This document shows positions 41,476 to 50,730 of a DNA stretch of 64,000 nucleotides, in pieces. Every line of letters begins with the position of its first letter. The first letter of the stretch is position 1. The stretch lies in the NCBI GenBank assembly GCA_964399165.1, contig CAYNPO010000019.1, positions 1-64,000 of the forward strand, read 5' to 3'. Below the pieces are notes generated by a model. It did no database searches. It was not told the DNA's origin and saw only the letters and a program-made list of their open reading frames with translations. Source of the DNA: UBA6144 sp964399165 (GTDB taxonomy: Bacteria; Bdellovibrionota; Bacteriovoracia; Bacteriovoracales; Bacteriovoracaceae). A program made the position numbers and the translations under genes.

Positions 41476-42791
41476 CCCCGCAGCCGTGAGGCCCAGCGCT
41501 TAGGCGGAAGCTTCACCATTTCGGCCCATTCCAATCGCTGGAAAGTCCCCGGCGGAAGCCACAGGGAGCCCGCTACGATAGTACCGCGAGGATAGGTGCT
41601 GGCTGGACGCCGCAAGTGACGGTTGAGGTCGAGCCAGGATTCTCCGTGGATTCCCAGCCGTGCCGCCATCTTCTGGGGGATGAAAGCGCACCGGGCGACG
41701 GTCAGGAAGAGCTTGTCGGCGGCCCCTTCCCGGGGCGTGGAAACCCTGGGAAAAGTCCTGTCTTGGTAGGCAATGGCATGCACAAGTGCCAGAAATTCCG
41801 CGTAAAAGTTCTTGGAAGCGAAGCCGTGGTGGTTGCCCCTATAGGACCGGAAAACCCGCTCCAGGGAAGGGGCGGGGTGACCGATTTCCCTGCGGGCGCG
41901 GACAAGGTGCTTGGTACCCGAATTATAGGCCGTCACGGCCAAGTCCCAGCGCTTGAGGATGCGGTGGTTTTCGCGCAAGAGATGCATGGCCGCCACGGAA
42001 GACACCACCGGATTGAGCCGATAGTCCCACCTGGCTTCGCGCTTAGGCATGAAGAAGGAAGCGATGAGGGGCATGAACTGCCAAACCCCCGCCGCGCCCG
42101 CGCTGGAGTGGGCCGCATTGTTGAAGCTGGATTCCAGGAAGGGGATCGCCATCAATTGGGGTGGCAGGTGGAACTCATGGGAGAGCCTGGTGAGGAAGGG
42201 GCGGAAAGGCGCTTCCCTGTGCAGGCCCGCCTCGATGAGGTCGCGCTGGCCCGTTTGGGCGCGCACGCCGTTGGTGAGATGGCGGAAGTAGTTGGATCGC
42301 GCGGCGCCCCGGGGGGGGGGATTGCGTCCGGCGTCCCTCAACGCTCTCAGAACCAACAATCGGTCACCCTCGGCTGGCAGGCCCCGGGCAAGGCCCAGCA
42401 GGGCCTCCTTGACCTCAGCGATCCTGGCCCCGGCCCTGCGCTGGAGCAGGACATGGCGCCTTCCGGCACTCTCATCTTCACCTTCGGTCCTCATCAAGCC
42501 CACGACCCCGTAGACGATCCCGGGGTTATCCCGGTCGTGGAGAACGGCTTCTCTCGACCCGTAGCGAGTGTAGATTGAAAACCAGAAGCGCACATGGGGC
42601 TCGAAGTACGGGGAGATGCTGAAAGCCGCCGGGACGCGGTTCTCCTCATCCCTCAGAATGGACCGGGTGACCACGGCGGCCACGGGAGCATCCTTGGCCA
42701 CAGCGGAAGGACGGCCGCTGGCGGGCACGGGACCGGTGAGCGGGTCTGAAGCGCGCAGTAGGATGAGGGCGAGCAAGGGAAGGAGGCGCAT
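41454..42791 (-). CDS. Lytic transglycosylase (SLT domain)
   Basis: Exported peptidoglycan-cleaving enzyme (445 aa) with a short signal peptide and an Arg-rich N-terminal half of unknown role. The SLT domain is at about 205-330: catalytic Glu220 in AIPFLESSFNN, then SAGAAGVWQFMP and LAVTAYNSG, as in MltD/Slt70. The C-terminal part (about 395-435) may hold a divergent wall-binding segment. Ten consecutive C in the coding strand (42311-42320) encode Pro158-160 upstream of the catalytic domain; a slip would remove the domain. ATG shares a base with the patatin stop, so the two are coupled. Confidence 0.88.
   Translation of the reverse strand: MRLLPLLALILLRASDPLTGPVPASGRPSAVAKDAPVAAVVTRSILRDEENRVPAAFSISPYFEPHVRFWFSIYTRYGSREAVLHDRDNPGIVYGVVGLMRTEGEDESAGRRHVLLQRRAGARIAEVKEALLGLARGLPAEGDRLLVLRALRDAGRNPPPRGAARSNYFRHLTNGVRAQTGQRDLIEAGLHREAPFRPFLTRLSHEFHLPPQLMAIPFLESSFNNAAHSSAGAAGVWQFMPLIASFFMPKREARWDYRLNPVVSSVAAMHLLRENHRILKRWDLAVTAYNSGTKHLVRARREIGHPAPSLERVFRSYRGNHHGFASKNFYAEFLALVHAIAYQDRTFPRVSTPREGAADKLFLTVARCAFIPQKMAARLGIHGESWLDLNRHLRRPASTYPRGTIVAGSLWLPPGTFQRLEWAEMVKLPPKRWASRLRGQSCSTK
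42311..42320. repeat. Ten-base G/C homopolymer inside the transglycosylase gene
   Basis: Ten G on the plus strand (ten C in the coding strand) between residues 158 and 161 of the lytic transglycosylase. The frame is open as given. A one-base change would frameshift before the catalytic glutamate. Confidence 0.9.
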
Positions 42792-43969
42792 CAGCGCTCC
42801 AGGCGTCCCAACACCTGCATGGTCTTCTTGTAGCCAGCCTCCACCGCGTGACCCGCGGTCTTGGGGCTCAGGGTGAAGTGGTTACCGAAGAACATCTTGT
42901 AGTCGTCATGGTCGGGGAAGATGTCAATGAGGCGAACCTTGGGGTTCACCTGCAGCTTGCGCTGGAGGATCGCCATGAGATTGCGGCGCTGGGACTCTGG
43001 AAGGCGCTCGGCCTTCATCCAGTCGTTCACGGTGTCCAGGATGTCGATGGCCTTGGCCCGCTCCGCCCGGTGGGCGACGATCTTCTTTTGGATCATCAAG
43101 TAGATGGACTGGATGGCGATGGAGGGGAGCCCATAGTTCACCAGGCTGCCGATCTCGTCGTGGTAGTGGTAGGGTGTGTGGGTCCAGGAGCTGATGATGA
43201 CTTCACAGCCATTGTCCTCGGCCACGTGAGTGGAGAGGGTTTCGCGGATTTCCCCGTCGATGTAGTAGTCGGTCTCACCGGTCTGGGGGTTTTGGAGCGG
43301 GTAGGGGACGAAGAAAGGGGGCACGGACATGCTGGCGGCAGCCGCCGCGGAAACGGGAACGCCCGTGGCGTACTGGGACGTACTGTCGTGGGAAGGGTTC
43401 GGATAGTTGTACTTGGAGAAGATCACCTTGCGTGAGTGGTCCAACTGCGTCGCCACGATGAAAAGGTCGGCGGCATAGTCTTCGAAGCGGTCCACCTCAC
43501 AAACATTCTTGAGGAGGTACTGGCGGATGCCCTCCGTGGTGAAGAAACCGGAGAAGCCCACGAAGGGTTTGAGGATGTTGCGGAACAGGACGGGAAATTC
43601 CTCGAAGGGATGCCAGTACTCGCTCTTAAGCGGGTGCGCGCGCACGCGGCGCACGTGGAACATGTCCCGGTAGCCAATGGGCTTCAGCCGGGTGTTCTTC
43701 CATCCCAGTGTGGACTGAATCACGTCTTGCGGGGTGAAGCCGCTGGCTAGGAACAAACACGTCATGGCCCCGGCGGAGGAGCCTACGTAGGTGCCGATCT
43801 CGAGGGAATTGGAGCCAGGACCGCGATCCTGAGTGTTTCTGTTGCCCTTAAGTGTAAAACCCACTTCTTCCAAGGCATGGGCCACGCCCAAGTGCCACGC
43901 AGCTGCCTTCACCACACCCCCCGAGAGCACCAGGGCGATTTTCTTGTTTTTAAACTGGTCAAGGTTCAT
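42791..43969 (-). CDS. Patatin-like phospholipase
   Basis: Serine lipid hydrolase of the patatin family (392 aa) with no signal peptide. Oxyanion loop LSGGVVKAAAWHLG (the family has GGGxxG, here SGGVVK), nucleophile Ser65 in GSSAG (63-67), and the Asp238 of the dyad in YYIDGEIRE. Long C-terminal half with DIFPDHDDYKMFFG. It likely acts on phospholipids or related esters. First gene of a two-gene unit with the lytic transglycosylase, both envelope-degrading. Divergent from the HTH gene. Confidence 0.9.
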   Translation of the reverse strand: MNLDQFKNKKIALVLSGGVVKAAAWHLGVAHALEEVGFTLKGNRNTQDRGPGSNSLEIGTYVGSSAGAMTCLFLASGFTPQDVIQSTLGWKNTRLKPIGYRDMFHVRRVRAHPLKSEYWHPFEEFPVLFRNILKPFVGFSGFFTTEGIRQYLLKNVCEVDRFEDYAADLFIVATQLDHSRKVIFSKYNYPNPSHDSTSQYATGVPVSAAAAASMSVPPFFVPYPLQNPQTGETDYYIDGEIRETLSTHVAEDNGCEVIISSWTHTPYHYHDEIGSLVNYGLPSIAIQSIYLMIQKKIVAHRAERAKAIDILDTVNDWMKAERLPESQRRNLMAILQRKLQVNPKVRLIDIFPDHDDYKMFFGNHFTLSPKTAGHAVEAGYKKTMQVLGRLER

Positions 43970-43981
43970 AGGAGTTCTGAA

Positions 43982-44010
43982 TTTACACTCTTACGGGAGG
44001 TCCCTATCAT
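43982..44010 (+). promoter_or_regulatory. Sigma70-type promoter upstream of HTH gene
   Basis: TTTACA (43982-43987) and TATCAT (44005-44010), each five of six matches to consensus, are separated by exactly 17 bases. The predicted start is near 44017, giving a very short leader with GGAGGGG before the ATG at 44035. It is the best-looking promoter in the window. Confidence 0.7.
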
Positions 44011-44020
44011 AAAGTATAGG
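44003..44020. promoter_or_regulatory. Inverted repeat overlapping the -10, possible operator
   Basis: CCTAT (44003-44007) and ATAGG (44016-44020) form an imperfectly extended inverted repeat centred on the -10 element and predicted start point of the HTH gene promoter. A repressor bound here would block the promoter, so self-regulation by the adjacent HTH protein is plausible. This is inference from position. Confidence 0.4.
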
Positions 44021-44034
44021 AAAACGGAGGGGTC

Positions 44035-44358
44035 ATGGCCAACAACGACGGCACGTGGTTATCCATTCTTGACTACTCACACTTCAAAAAAGTTTCCATC
44101 TCCACCATAAGGCGCCACATCAAGGCGAACCTGGTGAAGTGGCGCGAGGAAGACGGGAAGTACCTCGTCTGGACAGCCGCCGCGCCCCAGGACATCGAAA
44201 ACCGCCGCGAAAGCGAAGTCCTCGCGCTCAAACTTGAAATAGGCCGCCTCGTCCGCGAAAACCGCAGCCTCCGCCAAGAAGTAGAAGAGGCCCGCATGCT
44301 GATCCGCCTGTACGAAGAAGGCGCGTCTTCGCTTCCCCCGGAGTCCCTCCCCACATGA
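44035..44358 (+). CDS. Small HTH protein with C-terminal coiled coil
   Basis: 107-aa protein. Residues about 8-45 (LDYSHFKKVSISTIRRHIKAN...REEDGKYLV) look like an excisionase/MerR-type winged helix: helix-turn-helix followed by a short beta hairpin. Residues about 55-95 form a charged heptad coiled coil (LALKLEIGRLVRENRSLRQE). It is probably a dimeric DNA-binding regulator or anchor. GGAGGGG precedes the ATG. Its stop overlaps the next gene's ATG, so it is coupled to an outer-membrane protein. Confidence 0.7.
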   Translation: MANNDGTWLSILDYSHFKKVSISTIRRHIKANLVKWREEDGKYLVWTAAAPQDIENRRESEVLALKLEIGRLVRENRSLRQEVEEARMLIRLYEEGASSLPPESLPT

Positions 44359-45818
44359 AAGCCCTTTTTATCTTCCTGCTCGTCGCCACCTTCTCGGCCC
44401 ACGCCACCGATGGGCATTCCTTGCGGCGTTGTGTGCTTCTCCCCATCACCGACAGCGTGGGCGGCGCCATTGGCGGAAAAGTTTTCACGCAACTCGAGCT
44501 GGACCTGAAGGAAGGCACTTGGTGCCAGTACCAGTCCAACTCCGAGCTCTTGGGGATTTTCAGCCGCTACCGCGAAAACCTCCCCCAGCACCTCAAGACT
44601 CCCGCGGTGGTCAAGGTCGTCGCCGACAAGTTGAAGGCGGGATCCATCATCCGCGTGAACCTGGTTTCCGAGCTGAACGGCATGGACGTACAGCTGGAGG
44701 TCGTGGGGCCCGACGGGGAGACCATCATCTTCGCCGAAAAGACCAACCTGCCCAAAGACGACCTTGAGCTGGTGGGCGAGACCCTCCGCAACTGGCTCGA
44801 ACTCCACGGGCGCTCGCTCCCTTATGACGGCAAGATCACCGGCATCCTGGGTGACCAGGTCACCATGGACTTCGGCAAGAACCACCAGGTCCAGATCGGG
44901 CAGGACTTCGTAGTGAAACGCTACCGGGGAGTTAAGAAGCATCCCCTGTTGAAGAAAGTCGTCGAGTGGGAATCACGTCCCCTCGCCAATGGGAAGGTCT
45001 TCAGCCTCTCCGAGGCCCAGGCCGTCGGCATGGTGAAGGTGTATCGCTCGGACGCGAAGCTTGAGGTTGGCGATTGGATACGCCTGGAGAAGCCCAAAGC
45101 CGACACGGCCTTGGACGAGTTGCGGTATCCGGAGAAAGACAAAGACTCCTTCGGGAAGCTGGGACTCGCCTCCGCCTATCTGGTGCTGGCTAAGTCTTCC
45201 CTGGGCGCGTCCAAGGACGGCAACAAGCGCCTGGGCGGCCTGACCTACGGCTTCCAGGGCAAAGCCGAAGCCTGGGTCACCCGCAACTGGTTTGGCCTCT
45301 TGGAGTTCGGGCGCTCCTTGGGTTCGCTCAAAAAATCTTCTGGCGTGTTATCCGATTCCAAGTCCGATTACCAGCGCGGGAGCTTCAAGCTGGGCGGCGG
45401 ATGGAAATACCTTCCGCTGGGCTTTTTCTACGGCCCGCAAGTGGATCTTTACGCGGGGTACGGCTCCCATGTTTACAAGGCGGACTACTCCGAAGAAGAC
45501 GGTCTGGGTGAGTTCGGCATCAACGGCATCATGGCCGGTGTCGCGACGAATTTCCCCGTGGGCCCCTCCAACCGGGGTATCCTGCGTGCGGAATTCATTC
45601 CCTTTCCGTCATTCGAAGACGAAGACTCCGTTTATGGCGGCAGCAAAACCACATCGTTCCTGCAGCTGGAACTGGGAATGCGCCACCAATGGAGCCCAAA
45701 CCTGATGTTCGACGTTCTGGTGGAAATGACCAGCGCGAAGGCCACGTTCAAAGGTGACGTGAAGTCCGTTTCCGCCCAGGACACCGCCCTGAAAGCCGGG
45801 GCGAGCTTCAACTTCTGA
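44355..45818 (+). CDS. Outer-membrane beta-barrel protein with CsgG/TolB-like N-terminal part
   Basis: Exported protein (487 aa) with signal peptide MKALFIFLLVATFSAHA. The first about 140 mature residues (CVLLPITDSVGG, ADKLKAGSIIRVNLV, LVGETLRNWLE) resemble the alpha/beta fold of CsgG/TolB N-terminal domains. A linker (about 155-240) has SH3-like strands, and the last 200 residues are alternating aromatic strands (GGGWKYLPLGFFYGPQVDLYAGYG, LELGMRHQWSP) ending in phenylalanine, the outer-membrane insertion signal. Function unknown. Coupled to the HTH gene by ATGA overlap. Confidence 0.75.
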   Translation: MKALFIFLLVATFSAHATDGHSLRRCVLLPITDSVGGAIGGKVFTQLELDLKEGTWCQYQSNSELLGIFSRYRENLPQHLKTPAVVKVVADKLKAGSIIRVNLVSELNGMDVQLEVVGPDGETIIFAEKTNLPKDDLELVGETLRNWLELHGRSLPYDGKITGILGDQVTMDFGKNHQVQIGQDFVVKRYRGVKKHPLLKKVVEWESRPLANGKVFSLSEAQAVGMVKVYRSDAKLEVGDWIRLEKPKADTALDELRYPEKDKDSFGKLGLASAYLVLAKSSLGASKDGNKRLGGLTYGFQGKAEAWVTRNWFGLLEFGRSLGSLKKSSGVLSDSKSDYQRGSFKLGGGWKYLPLGFFYGPQVDLYAGYGSHVYKADYSEEDGLGEFGINGIMAGVATNFPVGPSNRGILRAEFIPFPSFEDEDSVYGGSKTTSFLQLELGMRHQWSPNLMFDVLVEMTSAKATFKGDVKSVSAQDTALKAGASFNF

Positions 45819-45825
45819 GGGGCCG

Positions 45826-47181
45826 GTGACGGAGTTCCTCCAGAACGCCGTGGACTTGGCCTGGGGCTTGCCCCTGGTCATATTCCTGTTCGCGGCCAAC
45901 TTCATCCTGATGTGGCACTCAGGGCTCTTACCACTCAAAAGCATGGGGCACGCTTTCCGCTTGCTCGGGCACGTGGACAAGGGTGGAAAACCCGGGGAGA
46001 TCCCGCATTTCAAAACTTTCTGCAACGCCATGGCCGCGACCATCGGCATGGGCAACATCTCGGGGGTGGCAGTGGCCATCACCCAGGGCGGCCCGGGAAC
46101 CGTTTTTTGGATGTGGGTGGCCGCGCTCATCGGGATGAACACCAAGTTCTTCGAATGCACCGCCGCCCTGCTCGAACGGGGAAAAGACCACCGCGGCGAC
46201 ACCCAGGGTGGGGCCATGTACACGATCCCCCGCGTGATGCACCGGCGTTGGCATTGGCTCGCCACCCTCTTCGCCATTTGTGGCTTGGTAGGGACCCTCT
46301 CGCTCTTCCAGATCAACCAGCTGGGAGGTTTCCTCCAGGCCCAGCACGGCGTACCCGGGTGGGCGAGCGGATTGTTCTTCGCGGGGGTGACCTTGTGGGT
46401 GCTCCGGGGGGGCTTGCGGAGGCTTTCCAATGCATGCGCCCTCATCGTGCCCTTCATGGGCATTCTCTACACCGTGCTTTGCTTGGTGGTGCTGTGGCAA
46501 AAGTGGGACGTTCTGCCCCGGGTTCTCTCGTTGATCTTTCAGCAAGCCTTGAACCCAGCCGCCGCGGGTTTCGGGGCCGCTGCCTTCGGCTTCGCCCACA
46601 TCATGGTGACAGGCATCAAGCGCGCCACCTTCTCCAACGAAGCGGGACTTGGCACAGCTCCCATGGCCCATTCCAACACGTCTTCCCCCGAGCCAGTTTC
46701 CGAGGGTCTCGTGGCGATGCTTGGGCCAATGATCGATACGCTGCTGGGCTGCACTCTCACCGCCCTGGCTATTTTGGCGGTGTTCCCAGACGGAGTCCCA
46801 CCCCTATCGGGGATCGCCCTTTCCATAGAGGCGTTCTCGATTCCCCTGGGGGAAACCGGACGCCTCCTGCTCGGCGCAAGCGTGCTCCTGTTCGCGTACG
46901 CCACCATTCTGGGCATGGCGAATTACAATCAGAAGTGTTGGGATTACATTTTCCGCGGTAGGCGCGGGTTTGGCGCCACGACTTACCAAGTTTGGTATGC
47001 CGGCACGGTCTTTGTTGGTGCCGTTTTGGCGGCACAAAACGTCGTGAATCTGGTAGATATCGCCTATGCCCTCATGGCGGTGCCGAACATCGTCGTGACG
47101 GTGGTCATGGCCCCCCGAGTGGTGGCGGCATTGAAAGACTATAACCGGCGACGCGTAGATGAAAAAAACCTCCATCCGTGA
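45826..47181 (+). CDS. Amino acid:sodium symporter (AGCS family)
   Basis: Integral membrane transporter (451 aa) for alanine/glycine driven by sodium. GTG start at 45826 preceded by TGAGGGG. Family signatures: ATIGMGNISGVAVAITQGG near residues 67-85, and KRATFSNEAGLGTAPMAHSN near 267, followed by DTLLGCTLTALAIL. About 11 hydrophobic helices. Shorter than many AGCS members at the C-terminus. Its 3' end overlaps the ligA start by 23 bases. Confidence 0.92.
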   Translation: MTEFLQNAVDLAWGLPLVIFLFAANFILMWHSGLLPLKSMGHAFRLLGHVDKGGKPGEIPHFKTFCNAMAATIGMGNISGVAVAITQGGPGTVFWMWVAALIGMNTKFFECTAALLERGKDHRGDTQGGAMYTIPRVMHRRWHWLATLFAICGLVGTLSLFQINQLGGFLQAQHGVPGWASGLFFAGVTLWVLRGGLRRLSNACALIVPFMGILYTVLCLVVLWQKWDVLPRVLSLIFQQALNPAAAGFGAAAFGFAHIMVTGIKRATFSNEAGLGTAPMAHSNTSSPEPVSEGLVAMLGPMIDTLLGCTLTALAILAVFPDGVPPLSGIALSIEAFSIPLGETGRLLLGASVLLFAYATILGMANYNQKCWDYIFRGRRGFGATTYQVWYAGTVFVGAVLAAQNVVNLVDIAYALMAVPNIVVTVVMAPRVVAALKDYNRRRVDEKNLHP

Positions 47182-49048
47182 GCTCGAAGAACAAGTCACG
47201 CGTCACAAGGCCCTTTACTACCAGGGCAAGGCCGAGATTTCGGACGAAGCCTATGACAAGCTTGAGGACCTGCTGAGGAGGGCCGACCCGGAGAACCCCG
47301 TCCTGAACCTCGTTGGCAGCCCTGTGGATGACACCGTCTTGAAGGTCACCCACCAGAAGAAAATGCTGTCCTTGGATAAGAGCTATGACCCTGAGGATAT
47401 CAAGGACTTCCTCGGAAGGGGGGACCTGGTGAGCGTGTTCAAGATCGACGGGTCCAGTTGCTCGCTGATCTATGAGAATGGTCACTTGATCATGGCGAAG
47501 ACTCGTGGAGACGGCGTCCAGGGTGAAAACATCCTGAAGAAAGCGGCTTACATCGCGGACATACCGAAGACGCTCATTTCACCGGTCTCGCTTGAGGTGC
47601 GGGGTGAGATCTTCTGCCGCGCCTCCGCTTTTCACGCTATCGCCGAGGAAATGGCCGCCCAGAAGCTGGAGAAGCCCACTTCCCAGAGGAACGTCGTGGC
47701 GGGCCTTCTCGCTAGAAAAGAGCACATCACGTTCGTGCGACACCTTAACTTCCAAGCCTTCGAGGCCATCGGCTTGAGCGGGAAAACTGAGGAGGACAAG
47801 CTCAAGCAACTTAAGAAACTGGGTTTCTCCGTGCCAGAGTGGGTTTTGCACAAGGACGCCGAGAGTATTGCCGAGCGGATCGAAGAGGCTCGCAAATTTA
47901 TCGAAGAGGGCGACTACCTCATCGATGGCCTGGTTTTCGTCTACAACGACCTGCGGATGCACGAGGAGCTGGGGTATACCAGCCACCATCCACGCTATAA
48001 GCTCGCATTCAAGTTCAAGGGTGAAACCAAAACCGTCTCGATCAACGCCATTATCTGGCAGGTTTCCCGCAACGGAGTGCTGACTCCCGTAGCGGAAATC
48101 GAGCCAACGGAACTTTCAGGCGCCACTATCGGACGTGTGACTTTGCACAATATGGGTGTGGTGGCGGACTTCAACCTGAAGCCCGGGGACAGAATAGAAA
48201 TCGTTCGGTCGGGGGAGGTCATCCCGAAGTTCCTCTCCGTCGTCGAAAGCAAGGGTGGCAAGCCAGCACTCCCCAAAAAATGTCCCTCCTGCGGAACAGG
48301 CGTGGTTCCCGAGGACATTTGGCTTCTCTGCCCGAATGACGAGTGTCCCGCCAAGCGCATGGAGGGCATCCTTCATTGGATACGCCAGGCCAACATCGAG
48401 GACCTGAGCGAGAAACGCTTGGAGGAAATGATCGGCAAAGGCCTTGTGGAGTCCATTCCTGACCTCTACAAACTGTCGGTTGAGGATCTGCTCACGCTGG
48501 ATAAAGTGAAGGACAAGCTCGCCACGAAGATCCACGCCAACATTCAGAAGACAAAGAAGCTGGACTTGGTGGTTTTCCTGGCCGCCCTGGGCGTGGAGGG
48601 AGTCTCAACCGCAAAGGCGGAAAAGATCATCGCCCACGGCCACAACGGCCTGGAAAAGATCCTCGTCCTCGATGCAGAGACCCTGGCTTCCATAGACGGC
48701 TTCGCCGAGAAGAGCGCTACGGACATCGTACGTTCCCTGCAGTCGAAGAAAAAGTTAATCAAGGCCTTGGAGAAAGTGGGTCTGGAAATCTCAGCGTCTG
48801 AGACTTACGGCGAAGGCGTTTTTTCCGGAAAGAAAGTCTGCATCACCGGTGCCCTTTCGGCCCCGCGGCAGGAGATTGAGAAGCTCATCAAAAAGCATGG
48901 TGGGGCCGTGGTTGGTTCAGTCTCGAAAAACACCGACTTTTTGCTTACAAACGATACGGATCCCGCCTCCTCCAAGTATAAAAAAGCCCTGGAGCTGAAG
49001 ACCCCCGTCCTGACGGAAAAGGATTTTCAGCGCATGATCGGGGGATAA
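47159..49048 (+). CDS. ligA: NAD-dependent DNA ligase
   Basis: Joins DNA nicks using NAD (629 aa, about 40 shorter than E. coli LigA). Adenylation lysine is Lys95 in VFKIDGSS, with TRGDGVQGENI and SLEVRGEIFC around it. OB fold GDRIEIVRSGEVIPK, zinc finger CPSCG...CPNDECPAKR, helix-hairpin-helix domain, and a C-terminal BRCT domain (FSGKKVCITGALSAPR). Several positions usually invariant in LigA differ modestly, so this might be a second, diverged ligase; the genome would have to be checked. ATG at 47159. Confidence 0.94.
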   Translation: MKKTSIRELEEQVTRHKALYYQGKAEISDEAYDKLEDLLRRADPENPVLNLVGSPVDDTVLKVTHQKKMLSLDKSYDPEDIKDFLGRGDLVSVFKIDGSSCSLIYENGHLIMAKTRGDGVQGENILKKAAYIADIPKTLISPVSLEVRGEIFCRASAFHAIAEEMAAQKLEKPTSQRNVVAGLLARKEHITFVRHLNFQAFEAIGLSGKTEEDKLKQLKKLGFSVPEWVLHKDAESIAERIEEARKFIEEGDYLIDGLVFVYNDLRMHEELGYTSHHPRYKLAFKFKGETKTVSINAIIWQVSRNGVLTPVAEIEPTELSGATIGRVTLHNMGVVADFNLKPGDRIEIVRSGEVIPKFLSVVESKGGKPALPKKCPSCGTGVVPEDIWLLCPNDECPAKRMEGILHWIRQANIEDLSEKRLEEMIGKGLVESIPDLYKLSVEDLLTLDKVKDKLATKIHANIQKTKKLDLVVFLAALGVEGVSTAKAEKIIAHGHNGLEKILVLDAETLASIDGFAEKSATDIVRSLQSKKKLIKALEKVGLEISASETYGEGVFSGKKVCITGALSAPRQEIEKLIKKHGGAVVGSVSKNTDFLLTNDTDPASSKYKKALELKTPVLTEKDFQRMIGG

Positions 49049-50416
49049 ATGGCAAAGATTAAAACCGTGTTCACCTGCCAGAGCTGCGGATACCAGTCAG
49101 CTAAATGGCTTGGGCGCTGCCCGGATTGCAACACTTGGAACACCTTCGAGGAAGGCGAAACCGCTGCAAAAGCTTCCAAGACGTCGGGAAAGTTGGGGGC
49201 CGCGACTTCTACGCCCAAAACCATCTCCAAGATAGAGTTGAAACAGTATGCCCGGCTCAACACCGGCTGGAAGGAGTTCGACCGCGTGGTGGGAGGCGGG
49301 ATTACCCGGGGCTCCCTCACCCTCATTGGCGGTGAACCCGGCATTGGCAAATCGACATTGCTGATGGAAGTCTGCGGCGAGCTACTGGCCAACAAGCAAG
49401 CGGACAAGATCCTGTACGTCTCCGGTGAGGAGTCAGAGGCCCAGGTCGCTGGCCGCTCCAAGCGGCTGGGCATCAGCAGCGAGGACTTCTACATCTATCA
49501 TGAGACCCGCTGGGAATCGGTCTTGGAAGCGCTCAAAGACATCCGGCCCGCTTTTTTAGTCCTCGACTCGATCCAAACCACCGTCTCCAACCAGCTGGAC
49601 TCACCGGCGGGGACCTTGACCCAGATCCGTGAAGTGACCTTTGAACTCATGAATCAAGCCAAGTCCTTGGGGCTCACGTGCTTCATCATCGGCCACGTGA
49701 CGAAAGAAGGGAATATCGCCGGACCCAAGGTTCTTGAGCACATGGTCGACACCGTCATTTACTTTGAAGGAGACCAACACGGGCAGTACCGCATTCTGCG
49801 CTCCATGAAAAACCGGTACGGGAACACAAACGAGATCGGCATTTTCGAGATGCGGGACGATGGCCTACGTGAAGTAGAAAATCCCTCACAATATTTTCTC
49901 GATCAAACGCTTCCGGACTCTTTCGGACGGAGCTTGAGCTGCGTGATGGAGGGAACCCGTGCCCTGTTTGTAGAAATCCAGGCCCTGGTGGTGGAGAACA
50001 AGTTCGCCACCGGCCGCCGGGTGACACAGGGCCTAGACTCAAACCGTGTCGCCCTGCTAGTAGCCGTCATCGACAAATACGTGGGCATTCCCCTGTCTTA
50101 CAACGACATCTACGTGAACGTCGTCGGAGGTCTCAAGCTCCAAGGGCGCGAGACGGATCTGAGCATCGTGGCATCTCTCCTAAGTTCCTTTTATGGAAAG
50201 GTGATTCCCCAGGACACCCTCTTCTTGGGCGAGGTTGGCCTCACCGGTGAAGTGCGCTCCGTCCCCATGATGGAGGCCCGCTTGCGGGAGGCGGCCCAGA
50301 TGAATTACCAAAGGGTCATCACGTCAGAGCGGGCCGCCCGGGAGTACTCGGGCAAGTTCAAGGTGGAGCTGCAGGGATTGAGGCGGGCCAGCGACCTCAA
50401 GGGGATGCTGTTCTAG
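49049..50416 (+). CDS. radA: DNA repair protein RadA
   Basis: RecA-like helicase that promotes branch migration (455 aa). Zinc finger CQSCGYQSAKWLGRCPDC (10-27), Walker A GGEPGIGKST (94-103), the RadA-specific KNRYG near 254, and a C-terminal Lon-like domain (residues about 300-455, with GEVGLTGEVRSVP). ATG immediately follows the ligA stop with no spacer. The stop overlaps a convergent gene by four bases. Confidence 0.97.
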   Translation: MAKIKTVFTCQSCGYQSAKWLGRCPDCNTWNTFEEGETAAKASKTSGKLGAATSTPKTISKIELKQYARLNTGWKEFDRVVGGGITRGSLTLIGGEPGIGKSTLLMEVCGELLANKQADKILYVSGEESEAQVAGRSKRLGISSEDFYIYHETRWESVLEALKDIRPAFLVLDSIQTTVSNQLDSPAGTLTQIREVTFELMNQAKSLGLTCFIIGHVTKEGNIAGPKVLEHMVDTVIYFEGDQHGQYRILRSMKNRYGNTNEIGIFEMRDDGLREVENPSQYFLDQTLPDSFGRSLSCVMEGTRALFVEIQALVVENKFATGRRVTQGLDSNRVALLVAVIDKYVGIPLSYNDIYVNVVGGLKLQGRETDLSIVASLLSSFYGKVIPQDTLFLGEVGLTGEVRSVPMMEARLREAAQMNYQRVITSERAAREYSGKFKVELQGLRRASDLKGMLF

Positions 50417-50730
50417 GAGCGCTCATCCTCGCTCCGGACCACGCGTGCCTCGGTGGAGATCACCTCGCCACCCGGGGGCGGGTCCTGGCGGTAGCCCATG
50501 TCCGCAGGAACCGCGGGTCCGCGCCTGATGATGCCACGTTTGGAGAGGTAGAGGCTCACGAGGATCAGGATCACCGTGATCCCCATGAAAAGAAGAACGG
50601 GGATGAGCATCACGCCCAAGATGGCGCCGAAAAACCCTTTCCAGCCCCCGAACACGAGAAAGCCCAGGGCGCCGACGATCAGCCACCAGGGAATGCCGCT
50701 GCCCCCTCGTCTCTGGGGGAACTGGTTCAT
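50413..50730 (-). CDS. Small two-helix membrane protein, unknown function
   Basis: 105-aa protein read from ATG 50730, which overlaps the glpK stop (ATGA). Gly/Arg-rich N-terminus, two adjacent hydrophobic helices (about 13-33 and 36-63), a basic stretch (SKRGIIRRG), then a Pro-rich, acidic tail. No recognised family. The coupling to glpK may be positional only. Confidence 0.65.
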   Translation of the reverse strand: MNQFPQRRGGSGIPWWLIVGALGFLVFGGWKGFFGAILGVMLIPVLLFMGITVILILVSLYLSKRGIIRRGPAVPADMGYRQDPPPGGEVISTEARVVRSEDERS

